Below, in pieces: positions 47,735 through 58,553 of a stretch of DNA of 64,000 bases. Where the stretch lies: contig OZ024929.1 of assembly GCA_964017235.1 (NCBI GenBank), forward strand, positions 21,387,464 to 21,451,463, written 5' to 3'. A model generated the notes under the pieces. The model was given only the letters and a program-made list of their open reading frames with translations, searched no databases and was not told the DNA's origin. Source of the DNA: Sabellastarte sp. h YS-2021. Its lineage: Eukaryota; Annelida; Polychaeta; Sabellida; Sabellidae. The position numbers and the translations under genes are program-made. Position 1 is the first letter of the stretch. Every line of letters begins with the position of its first letter.

Positions 47735-50252
47735 ATTATTGGCATTATACCTCTAATCTTGCCCAAAATGTTAATAAAGCTACCCACTTGCATGGTCATA
47801 CACTGGATCTGATACTTAGCCCAAGCGATTCCTCCTTTGTCAGTAATGTGACAGTTGGGGAAATGGTCTCAGATCATGCACTGGTGAAATGTCATTTGGA
47901 TTTTGCATGCCCTGCAGTACCGAAGGTTGACAGTATTTCTTACCGCAGGTACCATAAAATCAATATGAAGAGCTTTTGTGAGGATCTTGCAAACACATCC
48001 TTTGTCACATCTCCTGCTATAGTGGCTGCAGACCTGTATGACCAGTATATTCGTGACCTTGGTGGTGTGTTGGACAGGCATGCACCATTGATTTGTCGAA
48101 GAGCTAAGAAAACACCAGCTGGATGGCTGTCAGATTCTTACCGTAGGGCCAAATCTCTTAGGCGTCAATTTGAGCGCATGTGGCGTAGGGATAGGTCACA
48201 GTTGAGCAGAAGTAGATTGCGCAGACAGATTGCCCGGGGCAATGCAATCATAAATAGAGACAAGGCTGAATACTATAGCACCATCATTAGTGATAACAGC
48301 CGTGACCCAAAGAAGTTATGGCATACACTTCGTCAAGTCCTCAATAGTGGTCAAGAGAGTACTCTCCCTCCTCATCAGTCTGAGAAATCCTTAGCAAACA
48401 AATTTGCTTCCTTCTTTCATAAAAAAATCAAAAGGATTCGTGATATTTTCACAGCCTCTTCGGCAAGTGTCATATCACCCATGTGTACACCTCCCAACCT
48501 ACCTTCCTTCAATGAGGTCTCGGAGGACGAGGTACTAAAAATCATCAAAAATTCCCCTACAAAATCATGTCTTTTAGATCCAGTCCCTACTTTTCTTTTG
48601 AAAGATTGTGTGGAAATTTTACTCCCGTCAATTACAAAACTTGTCAATCTGTCATTGGCTGAGGGTGTATTTCCTCAAAAATTCAAGAAGGCAGTTGTCA
48701 CTCCTCTCATTAAGAAAGCATCACTTCCAAATGAGGATTTGCAAAATTATCGACCGGTATCAGGACTATGTTTCATGTCAAAATTGGTGGAGCGCGTAGT
48801 TGTTAAACAGCTCATGCAACATATCAACAGTAACAATCTTGATAATCCTAGGCAATCTGCATACAAAAGTTGTCACTCCACAGAAACCGCCCTGCTGCTT
48901 ATCAAAAATGAGATCCATCTCTCACTATCACGGGGCGAGCCTACTGCATTGGTCTTACTGGATCTGTCAGCTGCGTTCGACACAATTGACCACCCGACTC
49001 TTCTTAATTGTCTTAAATCATGGTTTGGTGTGTCTGGCACAGCCTTGAAGTGGTTCACGTCCTATCTCAGCCACCGTTTCCAGGCAATTAAAATTGGGTC
49101 AACCCTCTCTGATTTGCATGAGCTGTTGTTTGGAGTACCACAAGGCTCCGTCCTTGGTCCTCTGCTGTTCTCCTTATACACCACTCCTTTGAGTAAGGTT
49201 ATTGGAACGCATCCTGACATCAAATACCACTTTTATGCAGACGACACGCAGTTGTTTATTCATATCTCTCACAAAAATGCAGCCCTGGCTTTTAACAAAC
49301 TGAATTCTTGTCTTCTGGATGTTCAAAAATGGATGTCGTCAAGTATGCTCAAACTAAATCCTGACAAAACAGAGTTTATCATCTTTGGATCCCATGCACA
49401 ACTCAAGAAATTAGATCCCTATCTCCCAGTTAAGATATTTGGTAATTTCATGCATCCTGCAGTTGTTGTTAAGAACCTTGGTGTCTGGTTTGATGCTAAT
49501 TTTTCCTTTGCTAACCATGTCCGCAATATTTGTAAGACATGCTTCATTCAAATTCGTGATCTCAGGCGGGTTAGAAAGCACTTGACTGATGAGGCTGCTA
49601 TCCTGGCAGCTAATGCCTTGGTGAGCAGTCGCCTTGATTACTGCAACTCTCTCTTCAGGAGTCTGTCCAGTCTCAATATGCGTAAACTACAGTGTATTCA
49701 AAATACACTTGCCAGGATTGTCACAAACTGTAACAAATACACGCGGGCATCTCCTATTCTCAAATGACTCCATTGGCTCCCAGTTGAATCTCGCTGTATC
49801 TTCAAAACTGCCACTCTAGTTTATAAGTTTCTTCACAGTGGTCATCCCAGTTACTTTGGTCCTCTTCTGCCCACTCGTTGCGGAAGATATAGTACAAGAT
49901 ACAACCATCCAGATAAAAGGTTCCTGGAGGTTCCTCAATTCTGTCCATCTGTACATAAATCCAAAAATCACTTTGGCCACAGCTTTGCTTTTGATGCCCC
50001 CACAATCTGGAATCATTTGCCTAATGAGGTACGTTCTACCCCAACTCTCACCTGTTTCAGGAAAAGGTTAAAATCATATCTCTTCCACAAGGTATTCCCT
50101 CCTTAGCATACACTCTATCCGGCGTCTCCGTGGTACTGGACTTGGCAACGGCTATGGACAGATGATTTCTTAAACTTGATTTTTGGTGTTGCGCCTTAGA
50201 GTCTGCCTTGCAGAGATTAAGCGCTATAAAAGTACAGAATAGAATAGAATCA
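47735..50252 (+). mobile_element. CR1-like LINE, 5'-truncated, one nonsense codon
   Basis: It starts inside the endonuclease (NKATHLHGHTLDLILS). RT blocks: NYRPVSGLCFMSKLVERVVV, LLDLSAAFDTIDHPTLL, GVPQGSVLGPLLFSLY, and the catalytic YHFYADDTQLF. The single in-frame TGA at 49765-49767 interrupts ILK-LHWLPV. Otherwise the frame is open to TAG at 50104-50106, after LKSYLFHKVFPP. The 3' end has 'gcgccttagagtctgccttg' and the AGAATAGAATAGAAT tail (50236-50250). The target duplication could not be fixed. Confidence 0.88.
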
Positions 50253-51540
50253 TCTCTAAGCAGAGTTAGCATATGGTTAAGAAACACCCCAGCTGGCTTG
50301 ACACATTTACATATGTATAACAATGAGCCTAGCAAGGACTGAGGTTGTCTTTTTGAACAGAGCCATTTAGTATGCCATTCATGACAAGATTGTATTATTT
50401 CTTGTAACTTAGCCGGGGGTATGGACATGGTTCTATCTTCAGTGTTAATAAGAATACCTAAGCATACAACTGATGTAGAAGGTTCAACTAATTTCTTAGG
50501 ATTAATCTTCAAACCTAACTGATGCAATAGGTCAGAAAAAAGGCAAATGACTTGTGAATATTAGATGGTAAGCCACAGTACAAGAAAATCATCCACATAG
50601 TTGTATAAATCAGGAAAACCATTCTTATTCATGATAAATCAGATGCTGTCTGCCACTTTTTAGAAGAAAGATGACCCATTTCTGTACCCAAATGGGACCA
50701 CTGGATCGATATAATAATCCCCCATGTTTAAGCCCAACAAGTCAATATCTCCAGGGTCCACTTTAAGTTGTTGAAAAGCACAACTAATATCTATTTTATA
50801 GATAAGGGAACCCGGTCCTAACTGGAAAATTCTGTCGACAATTTGATCCACAGAGGATAATTCAAAGTAAACTTGCTATTCAAATAAATATTTTTCTGGA
50901 CCCCATCATTAACAGAAGCCCCACAGAGCCAACTAAGATCAACAATGGTACGACACCAGTGAGAGTCAGGCTTGTCTCTAGTCATAAAAGAGGTCCTCGG
51001 TGGCCTAGTGCTTAGCAAGTTTGGCATCTAATCATAGGCTGTCACTCTGTGGGTTCGAGTCCCACAAGTGGCAATGCTGAGGACCTGTCCCAATATGACC
51101 CTGGCTGTTGAACGGGATGTTAAACCCCAACTTTGACTAGTCATAAAAGGACTGACATGTAAATTAATAGGTTTGTTTTTAAATGGGCCTAGAATAGCAC
51201 CATGTTGAAGCTCCTCCTGTAAATAATGATTCACATGTTCTTCATAATCTTTTGCTGATTTATGGTTATCTTCCACAGAAATTAATTTGAAAGATCTGTC
51301 AAAATCTGAAGGAAATCCGAATTCCAGCAAAACCACCAACTGATCATCCCAATAATCCACTAAGAAACGTCTCCAGTTAACAATATTGAGGTTGGTAGCA
51401 AATGGAACCCGGATTCCCATATAATTGGGAAGACCTGATTCACATACCCTTTTGTGAAGCAAGAGAGGGTCATTCATTACAGAATTATGAGTTGGTGGAC
51501 CAGTATATATAACAGTATAGTCCCAAAGTTTGAACCTAGT
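50252..51540 (-). pseudogene. DIRS reverse transcriptase region
   Basis: Minus-strand blocks: LQHGAILGPFKNKPINLHVS, then (after the SINE) MTRDKPDSHWCRTIVDLSW, GASVNDGV, YKIDISCAFQQLKVDPGD, YYIDPVVPFGYRNGSSFF, the catalytic LYNYVDDFLV (about 50590), then LGLKINPKKLVEPSTSVVCL and FLNHMLTLLRDDS. This is the DIRS-family RT order. A frame change near 50640 and the SINE break it. Confidence 0.82.
50991..51136 (+). mobile_element. SINE-2, intact copy (146 bp) with 13-bp target duplication
   Basis: CTAGTCATAAAAG occurs at 50978-50990 and 51137-51149. The A box is TGGCCTAGTGCTTAGCAA and the B box GGGTTCGAGTCCCACAA. The tail is 'gttaaaccccaactttga'. It lies in the DIRS RT. Confidence 0.95.
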
Positions 51541-52830
51541 TGTGCAGTACATTCGGGCAATGGTTTAAGTATAGATCCATTTACTTTATCAAAAGCTTGA
51601 AAACTATCAAAATCACTTTCCTGCTGCAACTGCTCAAGCCTAGCCTGTTCATAAAGTTCACTGCAAAATTTGTTCCAGGGATTAACCTTAGATATGCTAT
51701 CATTACTTTCTATTATAACAGGAGAAAGTTGACTCTGGTTTTTACCAGTATCATGCACATACAATGGTTTCAAAGACTCAAACCTACCATGACAAGGGAC
51801 TAGATCTACTGACCTATATGTGTCATAGATAGTTTGTGATTTCACATCCTGATGTACCAATTTCTGGACATTTTGTGTCTGTACATTGCTATGTTTTGTG
51901 AGTTTGACTTTAGATTTCACCTTGTGACCTGTGTGACCTACAATGGAATTTTTATTTTGGTCATCAAGTTCTTGAGTGTCGAATTGTTTCAGAGGATCAA
52001 ACCTATTATGGCAAGGGACTGGGTCCACTATATGACCTCTATACACTCTTTTATGTACACAAGGAGACTTACCTGGCTTTGAGGGAGTGACTTTGTTATG
52101 TACTTGGTGGACTTGAACTTTTGACAATGTGGTAGCCTTACTTTTATGAGCTAATGTCATGAGTGAGGAAGTACTCTTACCTTTAATGGGTGAAGTTTTC
52201 AGTACCTCAGCAACTGACTGCCTGGGATCAACAGGCCTACACATATTGCTCATACTTAACTAATGTTTCCATACATGAGATGGGACACCATATTGAGACA
52301 CAGTACTTGTGTTTCTACCATTGGTGATTCTAGAACCATAAGCTTGAGAACTGGAAGAAGTAGGCAAGTTGTCCTGGGTAAAGCCTTTATTAATTAAGGT
52401 TATCATCCTGACCTAGCTGGAAGTTACTAGTTTTATCTTTATTAATAAAGGCCACACCCAGGCTTATTCGTTTTTTGAATTCTTGTGCCTACATTCAATA
52501 GCACTGGATTTGCCCTCATGAGCAAAGCAAGTGCTGCAAATGTGCTTGTAATAAACATCTCTAGTCTCATGATGTTTTTGATGTGAACAAGACACATCAT
52601 TGTAATATACGCATGGCATGGCTTTTGTAACTTTGGCTTGAGTTTGACCTTGATCTTGAGTTTGACCTTGGAATTTTTTACTTCTTTGATATGGAGCAGA
52701 AGATTGGTAATCATTGGTATGTTTCTGGGCATTTGCACGTCTGACTCTGTCTATTTTTTCAGTTTCTGACCAATTGGCTAGCTCTCCCTGCTCCATACGA
52801 CACAACAAAATGGCATGGCTGGCTTTAGCT
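51541..52830 (-). pseudogene. DIRS gag-like ORF
   Basis: The N-terminal part (about 52830-52440) has MLCRMEQGELANWSETEKID then a Cys/His array: PCVYYNDVSCSHQKHHET, HICSTCF, ECRHKNS. That arrangement is typical of DIRS ORF1. The second part (52253-51541) is a long Lys/Ser-rich frame (MSNMCRPVDPRQSVAEVLKT) with repeated 'LVPCHGRFESLKPL' / 'VPCHNRFDPLKQF' blocks. A frame change lies near 52260-52440. Confidence 0.65.
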
Positions 52831-53045
52831 GATTGCTAAATCAGTGGCGTCATCTAACAACGCTATCACATAATCAAGCATACAATCTTTTGATTCCTCA
52901 CATTTTTCCCCTCTCATAGTTCTAAAAATCCAGCTTTCCATTAAGTTATGTTCAACTAGTTGCAATTGACGCAATCTTTATTACTCCCAAAGAAACCATA
53001 TTCATGTGGCCATTTGACGCATTGTATGGTGTAACATGGTTATAC

Positions 53046-54755
53046 AGAAGCCAAACTTGATGATTTTGTCAATCCTACAATTGGCGAAAGCCCAACTTAG
53101 GATCCTATATTTGGCTACCAATCTTAATACTGGCTGGCTCTGTTTAAGGCCATCTTAAGATGAGAAATCTTTAATGGGACATTTTGCAGTAATTATGATG
53201 CTTTGAAACAATAACTATTAGAAAACTTCAGAGTAAATATTTTATGTATATTTTGCTTTGTGTGTTCTATAGATATTATGTATGTAGTATTTAATGTAAT
53301 CACCCCTGTGAACAATCAATTTTACCAGCCATAGAGAACTAGGTAAGACATATGAATTAAATTGTATAAATTTCTGAATTTGAAACCAGTAGATCAGTTG
53401 ATAGTATGATATTTATCTTTATATATGCAAGTAATATAGAGCACTTGAGTATATGGAGCAAAATGTGAATTATCCCAGATAGCATGCCGCCGTCGGACCG
53501 ACGTTGGCTGTTGGTCGCAAGGTCGGCAGATTTTGCCGACGTTGGGCCAACGTCTGACTGCCAACCACAACTCTGGTTATATATCTCTACATTTTGCCGA
53601 CGTTGGGCCGACGTTGGGCCAATGGTGGATTTTTATTCAAGATGGTGGCGAGCAATAATAGGGGATTTTGTGAAACTTAGTAAAAAATTATTTATTATGG
53701 TATGTCTAAAAATCATATTTCAGTGAGCCCACAAATTTTAACCAACTATTTCATAATTTTAGAAATAAAAATAACATTCTCATTACAAATTCACACTGAA
53801 AAAGTTGTTTATGGACAATCTGATTGGTTGATGCCATACAATGAGTAATTTTTTTTCGGTGGCTTGCCGACGTTGGGCCAACGTTGGGCCGCCGGTCAAA
53901 AAGCCGTTGGGCCAACGTCGGGCCAACGGATGTGCCGACGTTGGCCCGACATTGGCCCAACGTCAGCATGCTATCTGGGATGTGTTCACTCCCAATTCCC
54001 AGTCTTGTAGCAACTGCTTTAAAGACTATGTACAAGGCAAAAGGTAAGCAAAATATATGTAAGATGTTACAGTTTAAGGTATTGCCCTGTCCAAAAGTGA
54101 CTATAATCAGGCTTAATGGATTAAATGCAATCAACTTATCGTCTGTAAAGACAGTAGCAAATCAACTTAAAAAGAATGGCTTCCTATTATCATGGTCTGT
54201 GATAATTAGTTAATAATTAGTTAACTGGCTATACTCAGGCCGTATGTTGCTTGGGTCCCTCTATCTCCCCATGTATTTTATGTTGATTTGTTCACTCTCT
54301 TCATATTTAAGCTTTATTGGCCTCTGGTCAGGCAGTAAATGACAGAACCATAGAGGTACATGCCCCAAATGTGAAATAATAAAGGGAAGCAGCAGTCAAA
54401 TTTAATAAAATGTCAAATAAAATTCCCCATAGTTTGAAAAAGGTTTGGAATGGGGAATTAATGTTTTATTCACATTTTGTTGAATTCACTCATGAAAAGA
54501 TTTACCATAAACTTTTCCTAAATATTTTTTCTTTAAAACTTAGGAAAGATTGCAAAATTTAATTCAATTGTGCTGATAAAAATGTAACATCTTAGGATGG
54601 GCTTGCCAATCTTAAGATGGGTTAACCTGTCCTAGACTATCTTAAGATTGGCTGGCCAATCTAAGGATCGGTAGCCAAACTAAGGAACCTAAATTAGGCT
54701 AGAGACAATTTTAACATTGGCCAGATCGTAAGCTTGGTTTCAACAGTTTTTGACA
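53046..54755. mobile_element. Decayed 1.7-kb element with 100-bp inverted repeats
   Basis: The left arm has 'gaagccaaacttgatgattt', 'gcccaacttaggatcc', 'ttggctaccaatctta', 'ggctggctctg', 'catcttaagat'. The reverse complement of the right arm has 'gaaaccaagcttacgatctg', 'agcctaatttaggttcc', 'ttggctaccgatcctta', 'ggccagcc', 'aatcttaagat'. The interior holds a nested MITE (53472-53981) and no clear transposase. Confidence 0.6.
53472..53981. mobile_element. MITE with 15-bp perfect inverted ends and GCCGACGTTGGGCC repeats
   Basis: ATCCCAGATAGCATG at 53472-53486 and its exact reverse complement at 53967-53981. Both subterminal regions are built from 'gccgacgttgggccaacgt' repeats in opposite orientation. 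The centre (53638-53800) matches 8258-8440. The open frames (PNVGPTSA type) are repeat artefacts. Confidence 0.88.
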
Positions 54756-55206
54756 AATCATTGGTTTTGTTGCGTGCTCAAAATCATAATTAATCAATAT
54801 TTTTTTAACTCTCAGTAATGTTAATGAAACTTGCATAATATCCAAACAACTTCAGTTGTCGTTTAGTCATAGATCACTGCATGAAAATGTGAAGAAAACA
54901 ATGAAAAATTCACGTTTCTGTTCAACAAATCAGGCGTTAAGAAATTTAAAAACCGCGTAAGAACAGGGCAAAATGTAATCGGTCAATTTCAAATTTAGAG
55001 CAAACCAGACGGATACTCTATTATCGCCCAAACATGTCCTCGGTTGCAAGAGCTTTATTGTAGAATTTACTGTTGAAACTTAACAGCGCAACATATTACA
55101 TGTAACATATTACATTACTTTAACACGTTCTTTATGCATAACACTGTTTTCTATAACATAGAAACACCATACATGTACTGTACAGCATTTCATGAGCCTT
55201 GGTTGT
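54756..55206. other. No gene seen
   Basis: AT-rich spacer between two inverted-repeat elements. Confidence 0.4.
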
Positions 55207-55214
55207 GTAATTAC

Positions 55215-56213
55215 TTAGACCGAGTTTCTGTCCCGTCGCCAATTGTTATTGATCTGTTTATGGACACAATGGCGAGGGACAGAGTTCCCATGTACTTGAT
55301 TTCTGTGTAAATCTCAAAATATGGGAAATTATTTCATTTACTTTAAAAAAAGTAATTATTATGTCCATATAGCCGTATCCGGTTTACAGTACATATGCTG
55401 TTAAACTAAACTGCTTTTACGAGCCAGGAATTTCTTTTGTAGATAACTATGTAATGTTGAAGGTTTGTTTATATTTTAAAACAGGTTAAAATACTTGCAT
55501 ATCAGTTTAGTTGGCATTAGACCGAGTTTCTGTCCCATCGTGCATTGCTGTTGATATTTTTGATGGTATGCAATGGCGAGGGACAGAGTTCCCATGTACC
55601 TGTTTTCTGTGTAAATCTCGAACTATGGGGAATTATTGTATTCACTTTCATAACTCCTTGTTATGTCTATTATAGCTGTATCCAGTTTACAATACATATG
55701 CTATTAAATTAAACTGTTTTAGAAATAGAAGCCAGGAATTTATTTTGTAGATAACTATGTAATGTTGAAGGTTTGTTAACATTTTGAAAATTGGTTGAAA
55801 TATATACATGCCAGTTTGGTTGGCATAAAATATATGTGAACGGCACATATACATACCTTAAAGAAACTAAATAACACTTTATACTTGTGGTAATATGTGT
55901 ACAAATATGCCGTCCAAAATTTACACAAAAAACAGGTACATGTGAGCTCTGTCCCTCGCCATTGCGTCCATCAGTATATCAATAGCAATTGGCGACGGGA
56001 CAGAAACTCGGTCTAAATTGGCATTAAATATTAGTGAACAGCACATATACATAAGTTAAAGAATTCAAATAACACTTTATACTTATTGTAATATGTGTAC
56101 AAATATGCCGTTCAAAATTTACACAGAAAACAAGTACATGGGAACTCTGTCCCTCGCCATTGTGTCCATCAACGTATCAATAACAATTGGCGACGGGACA
56201 GAAACTCGGTCTA
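55215..56213. mobile_element. Foldback element, 1 kb, two-fold repeated arms
   Basis: 'agaccgagtttctgtcccgt' occurs forward at 55217 and in variant form (tgcattgctgttgat) at 55519. It occurs inverted at about 55992-56014 and 56190-56212. Each is paired with 'atggcgagggacagagttcc' or its reverse complement. The nearly 8-bp flanks GTAATTAC (55207-55214, 56214-56221) suggest an 8-bp target duplication, although that octamer is itself palindromic. No coding capacity. Confidence 0.8.
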
Positions 56214-56244
56214 GTAATTACTCTACTACTGTACTGTAGTACTG

Positions 56245-56465
56245 TACTGCTCCGCCAGTGAAGTTCGTCACCCCAGTGAAGTTCGTCACCTGCATTTTAT
56301 GACAATATTAAAGAATTTTTGCTGTCCAGTTATGAGATATATGTGTACCTTGCTTTTGAAAGAAGCTATTTCATTTATTTAAATGTGAATATTGCATGTC
56401 CTTGAACGTTTTTATGGCAGGTGACGAACTTCACTGGGGTGACGAAATTCACTGGCCGACCAGTA
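56245..56465. mobile_element. Hairpin MITE-B copy 1
   Basis: The left arm 56254-56293 (gccagtgaagttcgtcaccc then cagtgaagttcgtcacctgc) pairs with 56417-56456 with one mismatch. Outer flanks 'tactgctccg' / 'cgaccagta' extend the pairing. Each arm contains an internal duplication of 'cagtgaagttcgtcac'. Confidence 0.85.
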
Positions 56466-56978
56466 GAAATCAATATAATAAATACAAATTATATGTACCT
56501 GCATATTCTGTACATTGATGTTGGTGGCATTTTGGAGGTGGCGTTATGGTTTGGTGGCGTTCTGACTGGTTTCCTTGGGGCTTATTCGATTCACTACAAT
56601 CTACAGAATTCCGTGGGGTTTCCTTACAACATTTTATTAATAGAAATGTTGCTTAAAAGTCAAATAATTTATGTGAAACTTTGTTTAACCCAACTACCTT
56701 AATAAGGCTTATAGTTTGTATGGGCCGAGTTTGCAGGGGGCCGACTTTGAAATGGGCCGAGATGACCAGATTCCATCCAAAGTGATCTTTTCTATTCGAT
56801 TGGGGCCTCTCGTGCAACTAAAATCATCACACCAGGTACCAAGTGATCCTACTAGAGAGACTAGACTTAGACTTAGATCATGGTCCATATTACCAAGTGA
56901 TCGTGAATTGAATAACCCTATTGTATACAAAAGTGCAAGAGTCTGCCTTTGCAGAGATTGAGCTCGGTAAAAGTGTAC
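56466..56978. other. No gene seen
   Basis: Short frames only. 'gagtctgcctttgcagagat' near 56939 resembles the CR1-like 3' region. Confidence 0.4.
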
Positions 56979-57211
56979 ACGGGTGGTCACAATTGTGTCC
57001 GGTTCATAATTGTGTCATTTAATTTTTTATTGAACGTGAATGCACTCAGTTTGGGGATTTAGTTCAATTTTTAAAATTTTCATGAAATAAAATCAATCTC
57101 AATGAGGATAATTTGAAAAAAATATTTACAGTTCTGGATGTAACATTTTAAAAATAGACTCCAATAAAAATTGGACATTATTATGAACCGGACACAATTA
57201 CGACCACCCGT
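56979..57211. mobile_element. MITE-C with 38-bp inverted repeats
   Basis: The left arm is 'acgggtggtcacaattgtgt' then 'ccggttcataattgtgtc'. The right arm is 'attatgaaccggacacaatt' then 'acgaccacccgt'. It abuts the start of MITE-B copy 2 at 57212. Confidence 0.85.
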
Positions 57212-57436
57212 ACTGCTCAGATACCCAAGTTCATCGCCTACCCAAGTCCGTCACCTGCCTTAAAACTGTTAACAACATTCATTGATTCAATACTGATACG
57301 GAAACAAATGAAACAAATACTAATAAAAGCAATTATTAACTTCACAAGGAAAATAATTGTGAGGTGCTTTTAAAATTGTCCAAAAATGCAACTGGTGAAC
57401 TTGGGCAGGTGACAAACTTGGATATAGCTGAGTAGT
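57212..57436. mobile_element. Hairpin MITE-B copy 2, diverged
   Basis: 'actgctcagatacccaagtt' and 'catcgcctacccaagtccgt' on the left, 'gaacttgggcaggtgacaaa' and 'cttggatatagctgagtagt' on the right. It has the same layout as 56245-56465. Confidence 0.65.
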
Positions 57437-57519
57437 AATTAAGAACAGATGAAATAGAATGTTTGTGAAAAGTCCTTTTAAATACAATTAATTGTGATGG
57501 CACAAACCAATTAGTGAAG

Positions 57520-58320
57520 GGATCATATATCAATATTTCAATATCGATCAATATGTCTTTATACATTTCAATATCGATACTAAAAGTGTTAATTTCAATA
57601 ATCGTTTCCAGCACACACCAGGAAGAATTTTCAAAATAGTGTTGTAGTTTATCAGTTCCCTGTAGTTTGATCATCAATATTTATGCATTAAAAGACTTAC
57701 TTTGAGATTTTTTGTGAAAATTAATTACTTTTATGCACAGCTTGTAGTAATGGTATTGTTTATCGATATTGAAATATTTATCAATTCACGCCAAGTATGC
57801 TGATATCGATAATGCAGGGTACAATATCAATATCAGAATATAGGATTTAATAGATGAAATTAAGCTGTTTTCCATTCAAATAAAGTACAAAATTTAAAGA
57901 ATATATTAATTTTTATATCATTTTTGTCAACTTTCACTTATCGCTAAAGTGGAAACGCCATATTTGTTTACATTTCGGGAAACTACTAAAATTTGCGAGA
58001 AAGTTTGGAAGGTCTCTCTCTGAAAACATCTACGACCCGATATTTCAATATCGATCTATACGCAAAGCAAAAAGTATAGTTTGATATCGATACAGATATT
58101 ATTATTCGATACCAACACTAACAGCTTGTATAACATTCATGGCCAGTTTTGTTTATTTGTTTATCTTGTATGTTAGCAAACAAATTTTTGATAACTCGAG
58201 GATCAGTAGGTGCAAAATGTTGCATTTTACGGTGTGAAATGATATTTCAATATAGATCGATATGCAGAGCCAAGTTAGAGTTTGATATCGATATTGAAAA
58301 TGCATTTCAATCCCTGCACT
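57520..58320. repeat. AATATCGAT / TATCGATA-rich region
   Basis: More than a dozen ATCGAT cores occur, many in 'atttcaatatcgat' and 'gatatcgata' contexts. The 58030-58110 block (atttcaatatcgatctatac ... tttgatatcgatacagat) recurs at 58235-58305. Confidence 0.6.
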
Positions 58321-58520
58321 AAAACCAATACCATTTATGTCCATTCTTCTAAAAAGAGACTGAAGAAAATCAAAATCTACTGCTTTTTGTTCCACTTGGT
58401 TAATAACGTGTTCATTAGAATTCTTACAGATGTGACTTTTAACCCACAAATTAAAAGTATCCCTTTGAAGCATTTTATGTTGACATTATTTTTAAAATGT
58501 AGTGTAATAATACTTTTATT

Positions 58521-58553
58521 ATCTCCCGCCGGGCTTTAGCCCGGGAGGGAGAT
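58521..58553. repeat. GC hairpin in AT-rich flank
   Basis: 'ctcccgccgggct' and 'agcccgggagggag' pair around a TT centre, followed by GTGTGTGCGTGCGTGC. It looks like the tip of a dispersed repeat. Confidence 0.6.

Larger units (their letters stand above)
45897..52860 (-). mobile_element. DIRS-type retrotransposon, split by two insertions
   Basis: In minus-strand order: gag-like ORF (52830-51541), RT (about 51540-50252), RNase H (about 47730-47176), tyrosine recombinase (47170-46231) and a 3' end of about 330 bp ending at 45897. A tyrosine recombinase combined with RT defines the DIRS order. I see no methyltransferase domain. A CR1-like LINE (47735-50252) sits between RT and RNase H, and a SINE (50991-51136) sits in RT. 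Frameshifts are present. The left border near 52860 is approximate, and the second terminal repeat was not found. Confidence 0.82.

Noticed and set aside
47788-49767. CR1-like ORF as an intact active gene
   Set aside because: It is 5'-truncated in the endonuclease and interrupted by TGA at 49765, with RT-coding sequence continuing beyond.
53484-54134. Proteins with repeated PNVGPTSA / QRRANVGPT motifs on both strands
   Set aside because: They are translations of the GCCGACGTTGGGCC repeats in a MITE, open on both strands only because of the repeat.
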